64,000 nucleotides of DNA, from NCBI RefSeq assembly GCF_021155765.1, contig NC_060112.1:22966501-23030500 (forward strand), read 5' to 3'. The stretch comes from Diprion similis (Eukaryota > Arthropoda > Insecta > Hymenoptera > Diprionidae). Below, in pieces: positions 51,060-61,199 of the stretch (the stretch's first letter is position 1; the number at the start of each line of letters is the position of its first letter). Position numbers and translations under genes: made by a program. The notes under the pieces are model-generated. The model was not told where the DNA came from and made no database searches. It saw nothing but the letters and a program-made list of their open reading frames with translations.

Positions 51060-52150
51060 CTTCGTCGGTGAAAAATATTTACCCCGGGTAATATCGAAGA
51101 GTTGACCAATCGATATAATGATCTGACAGTTTTGAGACATGTGCGTCAAGAATCTTCATGAAACTCAACTCGTTCCTACAGCGTTGCAAACTTTTACACC
51201 CCGGAAAAATTCCAATCGAATGTCTCGAAAAGCCGATTCTCGCGTCGCAACACCCTGAAGTTTGCCGAATAACGCAAGCGCGGTGATCAACAACGCATGC
51301 GCGGCTGAGCGGCCCTTTTGAGTCACGTGACGCGCCGTCCTTCCGATTGGCCGGTACATCGATATCGAATAACTCGGAAACTAAGGCCCGCGGAGAGTTG
51401 TCGCAAAGGAAGTTTACCCTCGGTTTTCCGTCCCAAATACCGTCATCGAATAATCGCTGAGATCGGATGCAAAAACGTATTCGAAAAACCGCAGGCAATT
51501 GCCTCTCCGTCTTTCGAAAAAGCGCGTGGCGTTGCAACGCGCAGCAGATTCTAAGAGAAGTTGCGGTCGATTTCCGAAACGAAATGCGAAGATACGTGAA
51601 CGAGGGCGAGTTACTTAACGCTGCAACAACGCGCGTGCGGCACGCGACGCAAGAGCGATCGAGCGATCGATCGGATGATCACCGGTCGCATTCTGAAAGG
51701 AAGAAGCACGCGCAACGACGCCGATTGGTCCCCGTCGGTGATCGGCGTCCTCGACCACGTTCGGAACGTTGCGTTGCTCCAGTAAACAGCCGAAATGAAG
51801 CAAAACAGGCCGCCGGAGCGCAGCGCCACCTCGACACGATGTGGCAACGGACGGGTGTTGAAAAACTTACAATTCCAACGTGCGTCGACGTGGCTTCTCA
51901 CGTCGGGCCTGCAGGTAGTGTCTCTCCTCCTCGCTCAAGGCCAATCGGTTCTTGCGGGACAATTGAAACATGGGTGTCATCACGCGTGCACGCGTGCAAC
52001 GTTCAACACGCATCGCGCGCCTTCGGAAACGTTTGCGCAACTATTAAAACTATTAAATCCCCGACGAGGTCGACGACGACGTTCCTACTCGTGTCTGCGT
52101 TGGAATACGTAATAACGTAGGGCGGTCTGTCATCAGGTGAACGCAATTAC
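51060..52150 (-). promoter_or_regulatory. CpG-rich probable promoter and leader exon of the elongase gene
   Basis: About 1.1 kb much richer in GC and CpG than its surroundings. CCAAT boxes occur at about 51101, 51343, 51723 and 51940. On the minus strand, TTGGAATT followed by gtaagttttt (intron from 51870) is a strong donor that could splice to the acceptor at 50213. The 217-codon plus-strand frame at 51467-52120 has no recognisable domain and is Arg/Ser-rich as expected from CpG-rich noncoding DNA. The promoter call is an inference from composition and motifs. Confidence 0.45.
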
Positions 52151-52197
52151 GCGACGTGCAGACGCCGCTCTGTAACCGATAGATTTTCTTTTTCTGC

Positions 52198-52202
<5 letters not shown>

Positions 52203-52243
<41 letters not shown>
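52203..52243. repeat. TA microsatellite
   Basis: About 20 tandem TA copies at the edge of the CpG-rich region. Confidence 0.95.
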
Positions 52244-52247
<4 letters not shown>

Positions 52248-52655
52248 TTTGGAAGAGTTGGAAAAATAAAAAATTATTCAATTCACTGTAGAGTTGAGTT
52301 TATATTTTTATAATCTGAATAATCTTTTTGCTATAGTTTTTTTCATTTCTTCTCTCAGATTCTTTACCAGTACACGTATATTCTTCATTTTTGTTATCGA
52401 CCTCGCCTTGAGTACGATAACCAATTGCACCGACTACGGCCTTCAAAGTTGCATATTTTACAGTTTTATGCTATGCCAATTTATGGATTTCGCAATGTTC
52501 TTTCAAGCATGGACGGCTGTACTGTCTATACGAGCATCGTGGTAATACGTATAATAATCGAGAATGTGGTTATTTCCATACTCCCGCAGTCAACGTTGGC
52601 CAAAAGCCATTTCAGCCGGTACTATTCTGCTGCTAATTTCTTCTTCAATTCGATC

Positions 52656-55600
52656 CTACCGCGTAACTATACACACGCACGTATGTTTGAGAAAATCTCG
52701 CGTATAATCGCTGGAAAATAATTTGTACTTCGCGTTTTCTGCAAGAGACAAAATTCCAAAAACAATTTAGAATGACAATATATACAGACGAGCGGTATAA
52801 CAATGCTCGTTTCAAATCGCTGGAGCGATTCAGCCTTCGATTATATCCCAGGCGATACCAACGGCGTTCCGTTTCACGGAGCATCGATTTTAAAACCCTA
52901 ATAATACTTACAATTTAACGCGTTGTTAAACGATTTTGGTCTTAAATTTTCGAGTCTCGATTATAAATTGAAAATTTTTTCTGTTTCCATTTTGACTTGC
53001 ACTACGTATAACACATATATAGGTTAAAGACTGTACGAGTTCTCGGGAATGAAGGATACCAGTTTAGAAACATTTGAGAAGTATGCAACGATATTGTGAA
53101 TATTATTTTGCAAATTGGTATAACACATGTACGTGATGTTACATTGTCCGAAATACAATCAGAGTGTGCGAAATGCAGTGTTTGCGTTACAGAAGAACGT
53201 TACAAATCCATTGCAAAATTATAAATGCATATATATTTATTACTTTATATATTATATATATAACGTATTTGTGTGTATATTATTATCGATATATACCGAC
53301 ATCAACGATCAACTTGTCCAAAACACGTGGTGAGCAAGCAAATACTCGAATCAATTGCGAAAACTGTATACATTAGCAATACTGAAAATGGGGTCGGTTT
53401 TGTTGTGGTTCATATTATACTTATACATATATTGTATATATACATATATATACACTACAATACATTTACGCAATATGAAGACTGCATGACACGTCAATAC
53501 ATGTATAATATAAATATATAATACAAGACCCGCGAAAAGAACAAGGATTTAAAATTGTTACAAAATACAGTATTATTGTTCAAGAAATGTACGAATTCCG
53601 TGACATAACGCAAGCGATGCCATTTGAACCAATTACTCGGAATGCTGTCGCAATTTTATTTTTAAAACGCGGTAATTATACAACAAATCAATGCCATATA
53701 AAGAGCGTGCATATAATATAGCTATTTACGGAACATTATTATCAAATGAAATTTGCGAAACAAACAAACAATGAAAAGAAAAGAATAGTTGGAATCAGAT
53801 CCAAATTCATTCCGAACTTTTGTCTTTTTTCTATTTCCAGGCCAAGCTGACGAATAACAAAAATAATAGCAACGATTCAAATTTCTTCTTGATTCCGAAG
53901 ATTCGAGAAGCGTGAGTTGAAAAGAGAGTGAAAGCTGGCTCGGTGAGCGCCTTTCGCAATAAATTTCTGTCGTCGTTATAGAGTATACAGGTACTTGCTA
54001 AACCAGCGCCACTAGAACGAGCGATTTCATAGCATTTGGGAAATTAACGCGCGTAAGTTCAATTATGAGCGCAAACAGAGGTGTTCAAGCGCAAACGAGT
54101 CGAAGATCTTTCGAAAGCATATGAGAAGGAAATTTTTTTTCAAATTTACAATATACTCCTACAGCATCTGAAAACAGTCGCGTTTCGGTTCCGCGACTGA
54201 AGGACAACTTGGAATCTGAAATCACACGAAGACTTTGAATCTGAGGACTGCCGCAAAAATTTCACCCCGCTGCGCAGTACATTCTCAACAATTTCGATGC
54301 GTCGTTTGTACCTAAGTATACAATCGCGACTCGAGGTCCACGTTGAGGGAAAATCAAGCGATTTGCAACCAAGACTCGTACTCGGAGGGTCCTTACAACA
54401 TTATTATACGCGTCATCGGAGGTGAACCTTGAAACGCCATAAGAGACGGCGATTTGCAAAACGAGGTGGTTTACCGGCATTTTAATCGTGCAGAATGTCG
54501 AGGAAACTTCCTCCCCGACAGATGGGGGAAGGGGGAAGGGGGGACGAATAACATCGTCGAGACGAATTTTTCGCATTGCGAATACACACGACTGTATTCC
54601 GGCTGACTTATGTGCAGAATGTTTCGTTGCTTTTGTAATTGAGCTGTACCTACGTAGGTATATATTTTTAATCGAAATTTACTTTCTTCTTTCTACGTTG
54701 GTGGATATTCGAAATTTGAATATGATAATACGCGTATTTTATGGTGTAGGTATATATAAATATGCCTTGCAGCTATATATATGCGTTTTGCTAATACGAT
54801 TGTTACGTGATTTTTTATCGACTGGAGATTTGCGAAAGTCTGGCTTTTTGGAGGTGATAATACGCGAGGTGATTTACGGAAAATTACAAATTGATTATCG
54901 CATTTCAGTTCATACCGGTCGATCAACTCGCGTACGCACTTAATGAGGTTAATGCAAGCCTGCATTTTTTATACCGTTCATTTAACTGTCGTCGCACATA
55001 CCTATATCATGAATAAAGAATTAATTGAACTTTGACACTGTACTATAGGTAATATATACGACACCTACTTCCTCCTATGAAGTGATTAAAAATACAAAGA
55101 CAGACAATAAAGAAGAGAAGAAGAAGAAGAAAAGAGTGGAAAACTAAAACCGAAGAGAGACAGAAAAAGTTATTTTTATCACCATACGGATTAAATAAAC
55201 CGCGGATATAAGTCTAGATGCTGCGTCATCTGATATGTCTGTAAACCCAAACCGCGGGCATAAAGAAACTCAAGGATAAATAACTGCAAGGTCGATATGC
55301 GGCGGGTTCAACGGATCGTATCAACGTTTATGGCCATTCGTAGAGGTATGCGCATGTAAACGATTTCGACTGTATAATTACTGAAATTCATTGAAACATA
55401 ATCAGGCATGCGTATAGGAATTCTGCTGCTATTTATCATCATTGTTACTTGTTCCTGGAAAATAATCTGGACTTTAATTAATTTGATATGGTATTTTCGA
55501 AAGATATAAACTTAGAAAGAAATAAAATACATTTCAAACAACAAGTAACATGCAGATTTCAATCTATCAATTTTTATTCTTCTCAACCGATGTATCAAAC

Positions 55601-58600
55601 CTGTCAAAATTATCTATCTAATTTTTATTTTCTACATGTATAACGTATCCGCCTACAGACTGGACTGAATTATTCCCGTTTCTCTCGTTTTATCTCAGCA
55701 AGGCTACAGCCTCGAATTTGCAAATTGGTCGGAAGATCGCGAGGAAAAAAGAATAGAAAAAAAAAAACATTTAATCTTGGATTGAATTTACCTTTTCTGT
55801 GTGTATACAAGCCGAAATTATCAACGATTTGAACAGTACTCCATCAGGTTTACACATGCATAATTATACAAGAGTAAAGAGAGAATCCAAAAAAAAAATG
55901 CACACCTTATATTTTCATACCTCAAGTTTCAAGACCAGTCAAGCCCCATCGAAAAATCAAGTTTCCAGTCATTCGTTCCTACGTCTATTATAAACGGGCA
56001 CACATTAACGTACCTAGTATTTAACCCGAAGTTCACAATTTCCTGTTGTTGGATAGCTACTATCAAGTTTTATTTATTCTTCGAGAGCTTGCATGATCAG
56101 AGCTTTAACAGTCAAACTTGGTCAAGATCGATCGAAGTTTCAGGTAGGAACATCAAGAAACGCAAATTCATTGGATCATTCATTAATTATGTTTATCTTT
56201 GCCATAACTTTTCGCCTAACAATCTATCATTTTTCTAACAATACGATATCATTTTTCACGTCAGCTATAAAACGAGGAAAAATTTATAACTGCAGTTTTC
56301 CCTATTTTCATTTCTTTTCTTTTCTTTTTTTCTCTTTTACCGCATGATCGAAAAATACGTACAGTTCTGAATAAAAAAAAATGAACATCGAGTTTTATAG
56401 CTGTAACCAAAAAACCAATTTCCAGTTACCACCTCCGTTTCGATTATGGTAACTCGTGGTAAATTTTCTTGTAACTATCGCGATAATTTTCAACAACAAA
56501 TAAATCGACCTAAAGGCCTTATACCAGAATTTCTTAACGAGGACAGTAACAATTGCTATTTTTGTGACAGGTGACAGTGGGTAGATAACCAGCGATCATA
56601 TCTATTCCGCGACAGGTACCAAACACCTAAGGTACGTCATGCGAGTGGGTATCACGGTGCTGTGCAACGGACAGGGAAAGTGCTGCATTGCTGCACGAAG
56701 TTGCAGCCGAAGTAAGTAGTAAGCAAGAAGCGAGCCACACAAGCCAGCCTAGAGACTACCAGCCCTGTATCAGCACCACGAGGACGTTGGTGACGGGAAT
56801 TAAAGAGACAGGCCTCATCGCCTTACGTAACGCGGTTGCCTTGTCTTCGTCGCTTTCCTCTGTCTTCCGTCTAGCAATTCTCCATGCGCAAAACCAAAGT
56901 CCATTTCTGAAGACGATGGACCAGGACCAGATGCAGGAATGCTCGAAGGAGGAAGTTAAAAGTCGTTTTCCCGGATGTTCCATGGTTGGGATAAGGTGAC
57001 GCGGTAACGGTACCATCAGGAAAGAGCTGAGGTACAGGTGAACCCGCAATCTGTTATCTTTCGTTCGTTCTGATCCAGCGATCTTCGTGTTAAAATTCCA
57101 GAGCATCGATCGGCATCATAATACGGATATATTGGCAGCTGGACGGTGCGGAAGACCGGTAAGAACGATTTATTGGTCTGTAAAACAGGATCAGTCCGCA
57201 CGCGATGTTTGCTTCGGATAGTGGTTCACCTTCGCGACTGGATCTTGATCTTGGCTTCACGATGATGCTTGTGTCCAAAGTCGCGCATTGGATTGCCGTC
57301 CCGCCTCGATAATTACGCGCGATTTTTTGTTGTTCCAAGTTGAATCACCGCTAAGAGCATGGCCTTCGTAATGACGATTTCAAAATCGATGAAAACCACG
57401 AGGAAGTCCCGCGAGTTGCCCCTTAGGCTGCGGATACTGAGGACGAAACCGAGTGCGTGCTTCACAAATTTCGACACATTACTAATTTCGAATAACTATA
57501 CACGAAAACAACTACGTCAAGGGGCTCAGAACCGACGACGGCCAAATGTCTTCAATTTCATCGACACGTTTCCACGTTCCATAAAGAGAGAGAGAGAGAG
57601 AGAGAGAGAGTGAAAAACGGTGTATAAAATCCGTACAATATTTGAACCCTCAGGATATTACCTCACTTGAAGCGTAATGTCAGATTTTTCATTAGAATTG
57701 ACGGTATCTTCACTCTTGGGCTTCACTGTCTTCTTTTTATCAAAGCCTAGACTTGATCCTCACAGAAATTAGAAAATGAATTGAAAAATTATGACTGAAA
57801 GAGTATCGAAGCAATGAGTTTCTCTGTCCTTTGTTGAAGTTGGGATCGCAGCTCGAGGCAACACTTCACAACTCAATCTGAATTCTAAACGCTTGTCCGT
57901 AACAATACCTCATTCATAACTTCGCCGTTCTACTAATCGCAAGAATCTTAGTAGCTACTGTAGATTAAAATCTATTCTCGAAGTATTTTTGCAGGTTCTT
58001 AAAATTACAGAATAATAAATTTGGCATATTTTACTCACCGGAAATTCGACACCAGCTTCACCGATGTTGTTATAAATTTCACAACACACTCTCCGACAGG
58101 CACTTTGTACAAGATTGTTCCCGCTCAGTCCGATCAGCAAACGCGCAACAACAGTACGATAGAATTATACAATATATATATATATGACAAAATCGTCTAA
58201 AGAAAAAATCCGGGGGACGTTATCGACTCAGGCCACTATGCCTGTACCATGTGATTAAAAAAATTGGTAAATTGTTTCTCGAAGAAATGTCCAATTATGC
58301 CATTGGCCGTACGAATAATTGTTGATGCCGCCACAGGTCGATATTCAATAGCGATATAGTATATAAAAATTGGAAATCTGTCTACGTTAACAATAGTAGA
58401 AAAATTATGTGATAAAAAGAAGACCCGCGACACCGACGTACGCTCTCTCGTCTGGTTCCTTAACGAGGTATTGCAAAGACTGTCGGACAGTTCGCTGGCG
58501 CATTGCTTTTAAGTACGCTGCCATATTGGTGCCACCACTACCTCTACCTCTGCCTCTACCTCTGGCCATGCACACCTGAGCCACAGTTCAACCTGCCCTT

Positions 58601-61199
58601 CCGCTGGCGTTCCTCGCTCATTTCGCTCTTCGCAAGCGTAAGCAATCGCCGTTGAAACCCCCGCAAATTCTTCCTCCGCGTTAGCTGAAATCGCGTGTGC
58701 ACCAGTGACGTCACCAATCATAATGGTCGTGAGAAAAGAAACAAGACAGGTTAACAATATAAAATTTTGTTTCGCGTGTTTATATTGAAATGAATAAATT
58801 TTCATTCTAGTTTACATCGAATAACAATCAAAAGCTTCGTTTGTTAATTGGTAAAGTTTGTTTTTGTCTGTCGAAGAGAAACTTTAGCTAGTAAAACTAT
58901 TTTTTCTTTCATTGGTAACGTGAATGAAATAAAAATTTCACATCTAAAATCTCCAGACTCGAAATTCCTGTTGACTGGTGTGTAATACACACTAGGGATT
59001 CCAAAATTTCAGAATTACCAAAAGTAATCGATTTTAGATAAAATAGATCATTTTTTTACCGATTAATCGAGTATAATCGATTACTTTTCAAACTCGATTT
59101 ATCGAATGACTCGGTTATTTTTCCTCACAATTGGTTTTTGGTCTTTATTACCATGAACCAAGCCATACAATTTTCAATTTGTGTAATTGAAGTATCATTT
59201 ATTGTCATTGTCTTACTTACTAAGTGCCTATTCGGTGTAATAAGTGAAGGACAAATGAATATTTTCACCCGAAGTTGAAAAATATTTTCAATGAAAATAT
59301 ACATTATCGAATAACTTTTTCCCTATTAAGCCTGCGTACTGAAATTTACGAAATTTTGATTTCAGATGCACCGCTTCAATAATAAAAAAAAAATATATAT
59401 ATATATGAAATGATCGATTAATCGATCATTTTTACCGATTCAATCGAGTTCTGTTCGATTATTTTTTTTGACTTGATCAATCGATGCCTAGATTATTTTT
59501 AGTTCTGCGGCCATTGATGTGTCAATTTTTTTCCCATTTTAGCCATTAGCGAAGTCACTGTTGGCCATAATCAATTTTCGGTCAACTTTTTGTGGAAGAA
59601 AAAAAAAAAAAAATGAAAAGAAAATTTCTAATTTGCGGAAGAACGATGCAGGCGTTAGTTTGGGGTAGATACGAACGAATAAATTGAAAAGGACAAGTTC
59701 TAATAAATCAGAAGTACAGAAGGAAAAAAAAATTTACGAAAAAAAAAATTATTCTTCATTAGAAATCGAAAAAGCTGATAAGCTGAAGAGATTTATATTA
59801 TTATGAGTAGACCTTTTTTGTACCCTTTCACATTTGTGACACGAATTTCTTTTTTTCTTTTCTTTTCATGAATAATTAGCATATTGCGCATCTCACAAAT
59901 GAAATTTCATTTACACTCCAGGCAAATTTTTTATTTTTGGGAAGAATTTAGTAAGAAAATTTTATCAAAATCGGTTTTGGCTGAGAATGATTTCCTCAAC
60001 TAAATCGTTGGATAGAAAACTTTTGTTGTTTATTTCTTTTTCTTTCTCCTTAATCCGAAACTTTGGAAATCATGTTAGATAAAGAGAGGAAAGTACAATT
60101 TATATATCGTTGTAAAGTATTATTACAACAATAATTGTTAGCAAATCTAACAAAAATTTGAACGAAGTTAAAGATATTTCTAATCAATTATCCACACGAG
60201 TCGAAAACAAAACAAAAATTATAAATTCAAATTTATAATCTTTGAGGTATAGTAAAATGTTTGGTTGTCCTACTTTGTATTTTTTGTTTTCTCGATTACA
60301 TCCACTGTTTCATTCAATTCCCTTTCTCGTTATGATCAAACCGGATACATAAGAATCGATCGTTTTTCCCGTACATACACACATGAAAAATTATCCCGGA
60401 TAGTAAATTTTTCTTCTTATCTTTCAAACTGTCGCAAAATCTTTTGAAAATAGTTTGAACAGTTTCCACCTTCTATAATATGTCTTAAAAAAATCTACAT
60501 TCCGATGGCTGCGAAGTGAGTAAATAAATAAAAAAGAAAACCTCTTTAGATCGGTACAGCGTAATTTTGTAAATATTGTGCAAATCGGTTTCAGCACGCG
60601 TTAGCGTCGTGTGAGGTCGACTGCCACGAGAAAAAAGAAAAAAAAAAAGAAAAAGAACAAAAAAAAAAAATTATTAGAAATTAAAAGTAAAATAACTTTA
60701 CGGAATGAAAAAAAGTTGACGCGTGTACTTGAATTAGAAATATGCGGAACACAGTCGAGAGAAGTGCCTTTAAAATTTGCGTCCCTTGAAATATGCGCAC
60801 ACACCGAGAATTTTGAGTTCCTGTCGACATTATTATTACCTCGGTACGAAAGAGATTTTTTTTTCCCTTCCTCTATTTGCTTTCCCTCTCTCTCTCTTTT
60901 TTTTCGATCTGCAGGATGGACCTCGATTTATTGATTTACATACCTACCATTTGTTTCTAATTATACAAAGATTATTTTGACAGATCCTATTGTTTTTTTT
61001 CGATTTTCTAATCGTCAGTTAATTAATCTTGACGATGATTTTTTCTAACGGAAATCAGCTGTACTTTGTTCCGTTTTCTTTTGAAAGGATTCCATTCGAT
61101 TATCTCAATGCGTACGATAGCTGATGGTGATTATGAAAAAGAATTTGTAATTTACATACCTATATAACGATCGTAATCATCATATTCATCGTTACTCAT
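52656..61199 (-). CDS. Tentative small acidic gene of unknown function (spliced model)
   Basis: Not recognised. Exon 1, 61199-61160: ATG then MSNDEYDDYDRYI with donor gtatgt. Exon 2, 57758-57662: acceptor tttctgtgag, frame SSLGFDKKKTVKPKSEDTV and NSNEKSDITLQV, donor gtaata. Possible exon 3, 55838-55792 (STVQIVDNFGLYTHRK) and exon 4, 52738-52656 (ENAKYKLFSSDYTRDFLKH..., stop TAG; good acceptor gtctcttgcag). All phases fit and the total is 88 aa, but each junction could fit by chance one time in three. Exons 1 and 2 are the more convincing pair; exon 3 has a weak acceptor. Exon 1 could belong to a larger gene with other downstream exons. Confidence 0.25.
56560..57165 (+). other. CpG-rich stretch with plus-strand splice signals
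   Basis: GC-richer than its flanks. A perfect donor (GCAGCCGAA then gtaagtag, near 56711) and a possible later exon (acceptor attccag near 57102, donor gtaagaac near 57162) suggest the start of a plus-strand transcript. The open frame at 56688-56999 crosses the donor and shows no known domain. Could be a noncoding RNA or a leader exon. Confidence 0.25.
57585..57611. repeat. GA microsatellite
   Basis: About 13 tandem GA copies. GAGA-type tracts can bind GAGA factor in flies, but no functional context is visible here. Confidence 0.95.
58033..58180 (-). other. Possible exon end with strong donor
   Basis: On the minus strand, GTCGAATTTCCG is followed by gtgagtaaaa, a good donor. The sequence upstream is open for 40 codons in the same frame but lacks an ATG and a convincing acceptor. 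It could be a leader exon of the elongase gene or of another minus-strand transcript. Confidence 0.2.
58533..58566. repeat. CTCTAC-type hexamer repeat
   Basis: About five imperfect copies of CCTCTAC/CCTCTG within a CpG-rich stretch that also holds a CRE next to a CCAAT box at 58706-58719. Confidence 0.8.
58706..58713. promoter_or_regulatory. CRE octamer abutting a CCAAT box
   Basis: TGACGTCA immediately followed by CCAATCA, in a CpG-richer stretch (58440-58720). The arrangement resembles a compact promoter; the gene it would drive is not identified. Confidence 0.4.
58990..59495. mobile_element. Probable degraded hAT-like element with CGATTAATCG repeats
   Basis: Begins with CACTAGGGATTCC and ends near ATCGATGCCTAGATT, whose reverse complement shares CTAGG and AT with the start. 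Between them are many CGATTAATCG variants near both ends. This resembles hAT-derived MITEs, but no clear 8-bp target duplication was found. Confidence 0.35.

Noticed and set aside
51467..52120. 217-codon plus-strand frame
   Set aside because: Arg/Ser/His-rich translation of a CpG-rich noncoding block; no domain, no splice context, frames open on both strands.
58509..58805. 98-codon minus-strand frame with a signal-like N-terminus
   Set aside because: Its C-terminal Glu/Val repeat comes from the hexamer repeat at 58533-58566; no family resemblance and no downstream structure.
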